Shown: positions 15,368 to 22,388 of the stretch, one piece after another
Layout of the letters: each line of letters begins with the position of its first letter
How positions within the stretch are numbered: position 1 is the stretch's first letter
From: a virus
Strand: one strand, 5' to 3'
IMG/VR virus record: IMGVR_UViG_3300031600_000013
Location: 1-36,100 of that record
Length of the DNA stretch: 36,100 bases
Translations under genes and position numbers: made by a program
The notes under the pieces: model-generated
Told to the model about the DNA's origin: nothing
Databases searched by the model: none
What the model saw: only the letters and a program-made list of their open reading frames with translations

Positions 15368-15397
15368 GGAGGGCGGGAACGCCCTCCCACTATGCCG
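15368..15397 (+). terminator. hairpin terminator with TATGCCG tail
   Basis: Stem 15368-15375 pairs with 15380-15387 (8 bp) around a GGAA tetraloop. TATGCCG follows at 15391-15397. There is no T-run. It ends the SSB transcript. Confidence 0.8.
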
Positions 15398-15411
15398 AAA
15401 CCCTAAGAGTA

Positions 15412-15439
15412 CCCCGTACTTTAGTACGGGGAGTTTCAA
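15412..15439 (+). repeat. CCCCGTAC hairpin with AGTTTCAA (module C)
   Basis: Perfect 8-bp stem 15412-15419/15424-15431 with TTTA loop, followed by AGTTTCAA (15432-15439). Identical in design to hairpin A, but without the promoter-like start. The sequence after it (CCACCTGTGAAC) resembles the end of the leader after hairpin A. Confidence 0.65.
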
Positions 15440-15466
15440 GCCACCTGTGAACTAAACGTCTGTAAG

Positions 15467-15510
15467 TATACATTATCTTACTGCACCGTAATACCTCGTA
15501 CTTCAGTACG
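15467..15510 (+). repeat. leader module D
   Basis: Starts with TATACATTAT, then CTTACTG, CACCGTAATACC and a 5-bp CGTAC hairpin (15497-15501/15506-15510). It lies just upstream of the gene at 15543. It shares about 27 bases with modules A and B, so it is part of the same dispersed family. Confidence 0.6.
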
Positions 15511-15542
15511 CCCACGTAAATCACCAACCGTAAGGAACTTGC

Positions 15543-15794
15543 ATGAAACGCACGGATCACACGCACGCCGTAGACGCTCACCTGGAGAGAGTGTCAGACC
15601 TCCGCCAGCAACAACGCACCTGGGAGATCCGCCACAACAACGCCGTCAGGAACTCCCCACACCTCTCAGGCACCACCACTGAACTGGCCGCTGCGCTGAG
15701 TGTCAGTAAAGGCGAAGTACGGCGCCTGAAGCGCGAGGGACGCCTAGAGGCGGCCCTGAACGATCTACCCCCCACGACGAAAACCGAAGCGTGA
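15543..15794 (+). CDS. small HTH-like protein, 83 aa
   Basis: ATG at 15543 with AAGGAA upstream. It is basic and helical. TTTELAAALSVSKGEVRRLK (about residues 44-63) has the spacing of a helix-turn-helix with a positive recognition helix, followed by REGRLEAAL. It may be a DNA-binding regulator or a DNA-packaging accessory protein. The gene has its own leader module (D) and ends before two small hairpins at 15804 and 15843. Confidence 0.55.
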   Translation: MKRTDHTHAVDAHLERVSDLRQQQRTWEIRHNNAVRNSPHLSGTTTELAAALSVSKGEVRRLKREGRLEAALNDLPPTTKTEA

Positions 15795-15803
15795 ATCGAT
15801 GCA

Positions 15804-15861
15804 ATAGGTTTCACTGAAGCCTATCGGCAATCAAGCTGTCGTCGGGGTCTTTAGGACCCCG
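15804..15861 (+). terminator. tandem hairpins, probable terminator
   Basis: First stem 15804-15812 pairs with 15816-15824 (9 bp with one G-T pair, loop ACT). Second stem 15843-15849 pairs with 15855-15861 (7 bp, loop TTTAG). Neither has the TATGCCG motif or a long T-run, so termination is likely but less certain than for the others. Confidence 0.5.
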
Positions 15862-15893
15862 GTACACCCCCTTTCAAAAAAGAGTCATTCATC

Positions 15894-16409
15894 ATGTATA
15901 AATTAGTTGCTTTTGTTCTGTGTTTGTTTTCTACCTATTGTTTTTCTGCTGTACCGTACTGGCAGATGGAAAAAGAATACGACGATTTTGAGCAGCGCAC
16001 TTACGCCAGGATCACCGGTAATAATCACGACAACGAATGGTTGTTGTTAGAATGCACTCCCGAGCAGACCGTGGGCTTTTCCATTTTCATAAATGAGGCT
16101 GTGTTTAACGATTCTGGCCCTATAAAGGCCCAGCTTGTCTGGAAGAACGACGCCAACAAGTCCGCCAGTAAAAGAAACACCATAGAAAACTGGTGGCTTT
16201 TAGAAGACCCACGGCATATTTTTCTACCGTACGAGGAGTTTGATTCGTTCCGGGATGATCTTCTTGCGTTCAAAATATTGAGCATTCGAGTGACTGACTC
16301 ACAAGGCACGGCCCACGACATTTACATCAACCACGGTAAATTCTTAGAATATTACTCAGTGCTTGAAAATGTGTGTCGCAACGAAGGCCAAAAAGTCTTA
16401 CGCACTTAA
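15894..16409 (+). CDS. AT-rich exported protein, moron-like, 171 aa
   Basis: ATG at 15894, preceded by AAAAAAGAG as a weak Shine-Dalgarno. Residues 1-18 form a signal peptide (LVAFVLCLFSTYCFSA) with cleavage probably near FSA-VP. The mature part is acidic and rich in beta strands and aromatics, with two Cys (residues 54 and 160) that could pair. The codon use is distinctly more AT-rich than in the neighbours, and the gene is isolated between tandem hairpins and a long terminator. This is the pattern of a moron: a recently acquired gene that acts at the cell surface or periplasm, for example in superinfection exclusion or stress. Function unknown. Confidence 0.7.
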   Translation: MYKLVAFVLCLFSTYCFSAVPYWQMEKEYDDFEQRTYARITGNNHDNEWLLLECTPEQTVGFSIFINEAVFNDSGPIKAQLVWKNDANKSASKRNTIENWWLLEDPRHIFLPYEEFDSFRDDLLAFKILSIRVTDSQGTAHDIYINHGKFLEYYSVLENVCRNEGQKVLRT

Positions 16410-16430
16410 CCCAAATGACAGACGTATAAA

Positions 16431-16500
16431 CGGCATAACGTGTGCACCAGACGCTGCAGCGTCTGGTGCACCTGAGAGCCCCTATGAGACTCTCTTTTTT
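16431..16500. terminator. bidirectional terminator between convergent genes
   Basis: A 13-bp perfect stem 16442-16454/16459-16471 with loop TGCA forms a 30-base palindrome. On the minus strand it is followed by TTATGCCG (the complement of 16431-16437), ending the helicase gene. On the plus strand a second hairpin GAGAG/CTCTC (16474-16478/16490-16494) is followed by a T-run, ending the exported-protein gene. Confidence 0.85.
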
Positions 16501-16522
16501 TGTCAACTCACGCCACGTGCTC

Positions 16523-18055
16523 TCACGACCACCATGCCGCCCCACCGCCTTCACCTTCGGTGGAGGCGCCTATGGCACGACGTGACATGTCCTTGCCCTC
16601 AACATCCATAGGGATGGTGCCCACCGGCTGGAACTTGTACACACAGTACAGGTTGCGCTCTGAGGTGATGCCTGACTTACGATGCTTACCGCGCTGAATG
16701 GTCAGGTACTTTTCGCCGCCGGCTCTTTCGATGTGGATGTACAGTTCCAGATCGACTTCGTTGTCGATCGTCTTACAACCGTCCCAGTAGCCCTTGTTGG
16801 CGATTTCTTTTACAAAGTCATCCCGACCTTCACGGAGCAAGTTCTTGGCCTCAGTGGACAACTGGTGAGGCGTACAGAACGTGATCTTCTTTTTCGAGGT
16901 GAAGTTCCGGATGCGGCGAAACAAGTCCCGAATGTCCGATCCGGTGCCTGAGGGCGTATCGCAGCCTCGCTTGCTGATCATGTTCAAATAGTCGAACACG
17001 CACAACCCAATTTCGTAGCCTTTCCCTTCATAACGCAGGATTAGATCGTAAAACTTACGGTACGTAAAGTCGGACGGATCGAAGCGTGAGAACGCCACGT
17101 GCCAACCGCGACGCTGCAGTCGCTCGGTCACATAGATCGCCGCCTCGTCTTCATCGACGACTTTCATGTCGACCGCCTCACCGGTTTCGTTTTCCTTTAG
17201 GTAGGAGTACAGCCACACTAAGTTCTGCTGAAGCTCGTTTTCTGCGGAACAGAACAACATCAGTGGCTTGCGGGTCTTATCGTACACATACGGGTCGTTG
17301 TTTAACGCAGCTTGGGCTAGCAGCAGCAAGCCAAAGCCCGATTTAAAGTGGTGCTGCAGACCACCCCACAACACCATCTCACCACGCCGTAACCCTAGGC
17401 GCTCCTCGCCACACATGCGGTTCAGACCCTGCAGGCCCAGGGATATGATCCCTTCTGAGGATTCTTCTACTTTAGCTTGTCTGAATATTCGCGCTACATC
17501 TTCTACGTTGTCCAACTCCACCTCGTCTACGATGGATGGGTCCCGCACGTCGAAGTTTTCGTGCAGGTGGGGTTCCAGCTCAGAGGATATTTCCGACGCT
17601 TTCTCTCTCCAGTTGGTGCTGCGATTGGCTTTAAACGCGGTCTTACCGGCGTTTGACAAGATCTGGCGTATGTGATGATCGGCCAGGTAATTTTTTAACT
17701 GGGCTTTGTGCTTTACACACACTTTCTCCAACCCATCGTCGACCAGGCGCTCTTGGGTCGAAATCTCAAAGGACTCATAGAGGCTGTCGTCATCCTCCAC
17801 CACGATGCGCAGACGACCCCTCAGGTCGTCGTAGTCAAACGCTTCGGCCAACGGCTCTGAACACATCTCTTCAGCCATGTGCTTCATACCCGACATGATA
17901 TGATGCGAACGGTCGTTATCGATGGCTATTTCCGGCAGCTTTATGGTGGTAAGTATCTCTTGCACAAGATCCGCGGAATGATCGCTGTTATTGATTCGCT
18001 GGTGTTCGCGGTATAACAGGTTAATGCACTTGAGTACTACTTGCTTACTGTTCAT
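16523..18055 (-). CDS. DnaB-like replicative helicase with altered Walker A, 510 aa
   Basis: The start is the ATG ending at 18055, with AAGGA 7 bases before it on the minus strand. The 17-residue upstream extension is not supported. The first 200 residues are a helical N-terminal domain. The RecA-like motor follows: a Walker A-like segment WGGLQHHFKSG (230-240) in which GK is replaced by FK, with Lys238 and Ser239; Walker B IGLCVFDYL (Asp355); sensor TPHQLS (His397, Gln398); and an arginine-finger region IQRGKHRKSG (453-462). Unwinding DNA at the fork is the likely role. It is the only minus-strand gene between 5 and 27 kb, divergent from the gene at 18099. Confidence 0.8.
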   Translation of the reverse strand: MNSKQVVLKCINLLYREHQRINNSDHSADLVQEILTTIKLPEIAIDNDRSHHIMSGMKHMAEEMCSEPLAEAFDYDDLRGRLRIVVEDDDSLYESFEISTQERLVDDGLEKVCVKHKAQLKNYLADHHIRQILSNAGKTAFKANRSTNWREKASEISSELEPHLHENFDVRDPSIVDEVELDNVEDVARIFRQAKVEESSEGIISLGLQGLNRMCGEERLGLRRGEMVLWGGLQHHFKSGFGLLLLAQAALNNDPYVYDKTRKPLMLFCSAENELQQNLVWLYSYLKENETGEAVDMKVVDEDEAAIYVTERLQRRGWHVAFSRFDPSDFTYRKFYDLILRYEGKGYEIGLCVFDYLNMISKRGCDTPSGTGSDIRDLFRRIRNFTSKKKITFCTPHQLSTEAKNLLREGRDDFVKEIANKGYWDGCKTIDNEVDLELYIHIERAGGEKYLTIQRGKHRKSGITSERNLYCVYKFQPVGTIPMDVEGKDMSRRAIGASTEGEGGGAAWWS

Positions 18056-18098
18056 AGATGTCCTTAGTCGTAAGGCGCCCTCACTAGGAGAACCCCTG

Positions 18099-18674
18099 AT
18101 GTCCACGGTTAAACTAATGATCTATCCCGAGTGGATGATCGACGCAATGAAACAGAACGGGCTATCGTTCGAAAACGGGAAAGATCTTAAAATTCTGGAA
18201 GGCATAGTATCCGTACGAGATCTTATTATTTACTCTTCGGTCAACTCGCTGCATTTTCACGAGGTGATGTCCCTAGCATTCACCAACTTCACCAACGTCA
18301 AACCGGGCCTAGACATGTCCGACATAGAAGACTACTTTATGTCTTCAGGCGACGACGGCGCCAAGCAGTTGTCGTATCGTGAGTTGTCGGAGCAGATCTA
18401 CAGCCCTGAGATGCTGGGCAGTGCTGCTATGCAGATGCTCTGTAACGACAACGCTACCTCTATACGTCTGGTGCCCGAGGTTGTTATAGGCGACACCATC
18501 CACGCGTGTGTGGTGGCAAGTCACCAACCTAAAGCCGCATGCACGCTGAGGACTCTAGAAGACCTCTTGCAAATAATCAATGATGAATCCCCTATTGTTA
18601 TGGAAGACACCGCCTTGTACGAGATTTACCACAAGGCATTGATCCACGGCGTGACGTCATCCTATGACTCCTAG
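18099..18674 (+). CDS. unknown protein, 191 aa
   Basis: The frame is open from 17991, but the ATG at 18099 with TAGGAG at 18085-18090 is the best start. The gene is divergent from the helicase (43 bases apart), so both promoters must lie in a very small region or inside the genes. The protein is acidic and soluble with several helices; SSGDDGAKQLSYRELSEQIY and EDLLQIINDESP are the most distinct parts. There is no recognised motif. The next gene upstream of the capsid suggests a morphogenesis or late role, which is only inference. Confidence 0.6.
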   Translation: MSTVKLMIYPEWMIDAMKQNGLSFENGKDLKILEGIVSVRDLIIYSSVNSLHFHEVMSLAFTNFTNVKPGLDMSDIEDYFMSSGDDGAKQLSYRELSEQIYSPEMLGSAAMQMLCNDNATSIRLVPEVVIGDTIHACVVASHQPKAACTLRTLEDLLQIINDESPIVMEDTALYEIYHKALIHGVTSSYDS

Positions 18675-18784
18675 TGATGACGTACACCGACGGTACCGTC
18701 ACCGGTTTCTCTGCGCATCCCGCGTCCGCCTTCTAGAGTCGGACGTCTTACAACGTATCAGCTGATATCAAAAAGGACCTACGC
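18675..18784 (+). promoter_or_regulatory. capsid gene leader with palindromes
   Basis: This gap has a 12-base palindrome GACGGTACCGTC (18689-18700), a CGTCCG/CGGACG hairpin (18723-18728/18740-18745) and ATCAGCTGAT (18757-18766), then the Shine-Dalgarno AAAAGGA (18771-18777). No TAGACATYAT element is visible. It may hold the capsid promoter and a stabilising leader. Confidence 0.35.
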
Positions 18785-21028
18785 ATGTTTGAGAATATGA
18801 ATGTTTTCCCGAAAGAGCGCCAGCAAGCAGCGAAATCTCCGCTGCAAAAAGCTCTGGATCAGCTCCACAACACCATCCAGACCGGCGGAACTCAGTTCGC
18901 GAACGCGTCTGTTACCAAAACGTTCTTGGGCATGGAGTCAGTTTCTGACGACATTCTGATGGATACGAAGAACACCTTCGTCGCCGCCCTGGAAGATTTC
19001 TCCAGCCAATTCAACTCCACAGACGATAACTTCCAAATCAATGGCCAATCTGGCCAGGTGGAATCGTTTGAATCTGCGCTGTATGACCTGCGCGGCGAAA
19101 AGATCAGTGGCGTTCCTGCGTTTAACGTAGAAGCCGCAGCCCACGCAGCGGTAGCGGTCGGTGCTCCGAACGACTACCACCAGCGTGCAACCAAAGTCTC
19201 TACCTCTTTGGAAGACGTGAGTCTGTACCAGAACATCATCTCTGGCCCAGCCGGTTCCATGCCTGTTGTTGATTCCGTGTCTATGGAGTCTTACGACACC
19301 CAGGCCCTGAACAACTACGCAGCTATGTCCATCGCCTTTAACGGCGGCGGCGCCCGACAGGACGCCTTCGGTGAACTGTTCTTTGACACCAAGGTATGCC
19401 CTGCGGATCAAACCGGTCACCAGTTGGAAATTCGCCCGACTATGATCATGCGTGATCCACGTCACGGGGATTCTGGCCGTCCGATGGAATTCGGTCGTCG
19501 TCGTTTGCTGGACGCTGTGTACGATGACAGCATCCTGGCTTCCGAGTCTACCGCTTTGATACCCTTCCTGGACGCTGGCACTAACGACACGTACTTCTTT
19601 GAGGAAGGCGACGTTGCTCTGCCGAACCGCACCGTGGACGGTGTAGACATTCCCACAGGCTTCCTGCGCGCCGGTCCTGAAATGGATCTGTTGTCACTGA
19701 CCGCTCACCCAGGCCTGCTCGACAACGGCGTACTGGATTTCACCGACAGCATCGACCCACCGCTGAACATAAAGACCCTGCTGGTGAAAATCTCCGACGG
19801 TACCGATACTGAGTATCTGTCGTTTGACACCACCATGATGCAAGGCAATCAGTTCCATACCCCAGCCGAAGGCAAAGGTCGGGACCAGACGCTTCAGTGG
19901 AATCTGAAAGGCTTGGTTGTTCGTAAAAGCAAAACTCAGTTGGACGGCACCACATCGACCCTGCTGGGTCCACTGGGCGCTAACGATTGGTCGATTGGCC
20001 TGAAAGGTCTGATCTCCGGATACGCGAACCTGCAAAAAGGCAACATACAGATACCTAAAGTGGAACTGTCGTTGGCCAGCATCACCGATGTTGCAGGCGA
20101 ATCTGTTTCCACCACTGGCGGCGCTGGTAAAACGTTTGCAGACGCCCTGACCACGATTGAGGTGGTTGGCTGGGTACCCGAAGGCACGCGTTCTAACCTG
20201 AACCTGCGTCAGCGCGGTTTGATCCTGACGTACGAAACCTCTCGTTTCCGTTTCGCGCCTCCTCTGCAGGCACCTCTGTCTGTTGTTATCCCCACCAGCA
20301 AGACCGGTGCGGATGCGGTAGAGCTGGAAGCCTTGACCTCAGCCGCACGTGTGCGTAACTCCAACAACGCGGTCATCGCGCTGTTTAACTACGCCGACAT
20401 GCTGGAGCGTTACACCAACAACGCCGGTGAAATTGGCTATCTGCAAGGCCCAGGTGCTCAGGTACTGCGTCCTTGCTACATCGAACGTGAAGTCGATGTG
20501 GATGCGCGCATCACGACCATCAGCTCGTACACCCGTGAGCTAGACGTGAACGCTATCCTGATCAACGAAATCCGTGACGTGGCTCACGAGTTGCTGTACA
20601 AGTCCGGCTATCAAGCGGCACTTGAGCACGCATCTTTGGGCAGCAACGTCAAGCCTGTACTGTGTATCGGCACCGACCCACGCACTCAGCGCTACCTGAC
20701 CATCAAAGGCGACCCCCGCACCAGCGGTATCGCGATGGACAGCCAGATCGCAACGACCATTAACCGTCGCCTGCGTTCTAGCGCCAATGATGAAGGCTTC
20801 ATCTTCTTGACCTTCAAGCGTCCAGGCGTAGCTGCACAAGGCATCGACCCACTGTCCTTTGGCTTTCACAGCTGGACTCCTGAGTTGGTATCGGTGAACC
20901 CGATTAGCCGTAACGGCCAGACCAGTCGCGAGTTGACTGTCCAGCCGCGCAGCATGCACTTCCCAATCATGCCTGTCATGGCGAAGCTGAAGATCGTTAA
21001 CCTGATCAAAGCCGCCACCAGCCAGTAA
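18785..21028 (+). CDS. major capsid protein, phiKZ-like, 747 aa
   Basis: Forms the capsid shell. The length and layout match phiKZ-family capsid proteins: an acidic, helical N-terminal propeptide (about residues 1-168), then an HK97-type body with many beta strands. The phiKZ-group protease cleaves after small-X-Glu, and here SLE (141-143) and SME (166-168) are candidates; cleavage after 168 would leave a body that starts SYDTQALNNYAAMSIAFN. Codon use is the most regular in the window, as expected for a highly expressed gene. The Shine-Dalgarno (AAAAGGA) is strong, and a hairpin terminator follows at 21053. Confidence 0.85.
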   Translation: MFENMNVFPKERQQAAKSPLQKALDQLHNTIQTGGTQFANASVTKTFLGMESVSDDILMDTKNTFVAALEDFSSQFNSTDDNFQINGQSGQVESFESALYDLRGEKISGVPAFNVEAAAHAAVAVGAPNDYHQRATKVSTSLEDVSLYQNIISGPAGSMPVVDSVSMESYDTQALNNYAAMSIAFNGGGARQDAFGELFFDTKVCPADQTGHQLEIRPTMIMRDPRHGDSGRPMEFGRRRLLDAVYDDSILASESTALIPFLDAGTNDTYFFEEGDVALPNRTVDGVDIPTGFLRAGPEMDLLSLTAHPGLLDNGVLDFTDSIDPPLNIKTLLVKISDGTDTEYLSFDTTMMQGNQFHTPAEGKGRDQTLQWNLKGLVVRKSKTQLDGTTSTLLGPLGANDWSIGLKGLISGYANLQKGNIQIPKVELSLASITDVAGESVSTTGGAGKTFADALTTIEVVGWVPEGTRSNLNLRQRGLILTYETSRFRFAPPLQAPLSVVIPTSKTGADAVELEALTSAARVRNSNNAVIALFNYADMLERYTNNAGEIGYLQGPGAQVLRPCYIEREVDVDARITTISSYTRELDVNAILINEIRDVAHELLYKSGYQAALEHASLGSNVKPVLCIGTDPRTQRYLTIKGDPRTSGIAMDSQIATTINRRLRSSANDEGFIFLTFKRPGVAAQGIDPLSFGFHSWTPELVSVNPISRNGQTSRELTVQPRSMHFPIMPVMAKLKIVNLIKAATSQ

Positions 21029-21052
21029 GGCCGTGTAGTGTTGCAATGACAC

Positions 21053-21082
21053 AGATGGGGGCTCCGGCCCCCATCTATGCCG
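21053..21082 (+). terminator. hairpin terminator with TATGCCG tail
   Basis: Stem 21053-21061 pairs with 21068-21076 (9 bp, loop CTCCGG), and TATGCCG begins in the last stem base (21076-21082). TCGAG follows, as after the hairpin at 8313. It ends the capsid transcript. Confidence 0.85.
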
Positions 21083-21109
21083 TCGAGGTGTAGATCAAAT
21101 AATTACAAA

Positions 21110-21119
21110 TAGACATCAT
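21110..21119 (+). promoter_or_regulatory. TAGACATCAT promoter-like element
   Basis: TAGACATCAT, preceded by AAATAATTACAA (21098-21109), 45 bases before the gene at 21164 and 27 bases after the capsid terminator motif. The same AAATAAYTAC sequence is found before the element at 12429. Probable promoter for the 21164-25967 unit. Confidence 0.5.
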
Positions 21120-21163
21120 GGACATGTAACCGCCACACTAGAGCACAAAGGGGAGGTCGGGTA

Positions 21164-22360
21164 ATGTCCGATCATAACAAACCAAATGAACAGATCGCCT
21201 ACACAAGCGATATGCGAGCATGGCATGCCCGTGATTCAAATTTTGATGTAAATCACAACGGGGTACAGCGTACACAGACGGTAAGAAACTACACAAACGA
21301 AGTGATCTATGTTCAGCACCGCGACGGAATACCGTTTAAATTAAACCCAGAGATCCGTGCCAATGGGTACGAAGAAATTGGTGTATTGATCCGGGTTCGG
21401 TATCGGTACGGTAAAAACGTGGAGGTGTGTGCTGACAACACGCTTAACTCGCCTGCCAACAACCCTACAGGGGATGTTAAAGCCTTACAACACGCCGCCC
21501 GACATCCGCGCACCGAAGATCGCAGTAGCACCAAAACGTTTGAGGTGGACTATTTTATCTCTGCGTTGGACATTCGAAAACTGGGCGGGTTGTTCTACTT
21601 AGAGCAGATAGACTTGTTAATTTCTACGCTAGAGGGAAATAGCATAGGCACACATCCCGAAAGCCGCTTGGGTAAGGGCAAGAAAAACCAGCAATCCGTG
21701 GAACTTCACAACAACAACGTGGGGTTTTACTATCAACTAAGGTTTGTCGACAATGAGGGTATCTACGGAACCCACTACGTCAACATTAACGGCGTGGTGT
21801 TTTCCATAAGGCCAATAGTCAATCAGGATCTGCACAGCGGCATCCATCACTATACGCCTACCGACTCTATCTCCGAGTCTACGAACAACGCGTTAGTGCA
21901 CAACAGTTACGAGACGATCGAAGAAGGCATTAAAAAGTACAATCTGTACAAAACCCGAGAAGAGGCGTTGTCTCACGGCAACATAAAAGAAACGCATGTG
22001 TTGGAGCTGCAAACGCAAAAACAAAAGATCAAAGAAAGAGAACTGGAAATTGAACAGTCTAAGATGGAAATGTCGCGTGAGTTATCGGACCTTAAGTCCG
22101 AATACGACATGGGTCTATTGCGTTTGAAGAAAAAGTACGATGTTGAAAATGAACATCGTGAAAGCCGTACCGCAGATCTGAAAGAAGAAAGGGACATACT
22201 GAAAGATCAGCTAGAAAAAGAGCAGCTAAACAGAAAAGACCACTACGATCAGAAAGCGTACCGACGAAAAGATACGTCTGAAATCATCAAGATCATACCC
22301 GTAGTGCTGACCGCGGTGGCCGGTTTGGTGGGCGTATTGGTTGGTGGGCGTATGAAGTAG
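21164..22360 (+). CDS. coiled-coil protein with C-terminal membrane anchor, 398 aa
   Basis: ATG at 21164 with GGGGAGG at 21150-21156. Residues 1-260 form a polar, strand-rich globular domain. Residues about 280-365 are a long heptad-rich coiled coil full of Glu, Lys and Leu (for example QKIKERELEIEQSKMEM). Residues 374-396 (IIKIIPVVLTAVAGLVGVLVGG) make a single C-terminal membrane helix, so it is a tail-anchored protein with its bulk in the cytoplasm. The base use is more AT-rich than for the capsid gene. It could tether something to the inner membrane. The function is unknown and no family is recognised. Confidence 0.65.
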   Translation: MSDHNKPNEQIAYTSDMRAWHARDSNFDVNHNGVQRTQTVRNYTNEVIYVQHRDGIPFKLNPEIRANGYEEIGVLIRVRYRYGKNVEVCADNTLNSPANNPTGDVKALQHAARHPRTEDRSSTKTFEVDYFISALDIRKLGGLFYLEQIDLLISTLEGNSIGTHPESRLGKGKKNQQSVELHNNNVGFYYQLRFVDNEGIYGTHYVNINGVVFSIRPIVNQDLHSGIHHYTPTDSISESTNNALVHNSYETIEEGIKKYNLYKTREEALSHGNIKETHVLELQTQKQKIKERELEIEQSKMEMSRELSDLKSEYDMGLLRLKKKYDVENEHRESRTADLKEERDILKDQLEKEQLNRKDHYDQKAYRRKDTSEIIKIIPVVLTAVAGLVGVLVGGRMK

Positions 22361-22388
22361 TTTCACCCATTGAAAAAGGAGCAGCCTT

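Noticed and set aside
17991-18098. Upstream extension of the gene before the capsid gene
   Set aside because: It overlaps the helicase start on the other strand, while ATG 18099 has a good ribosome site.
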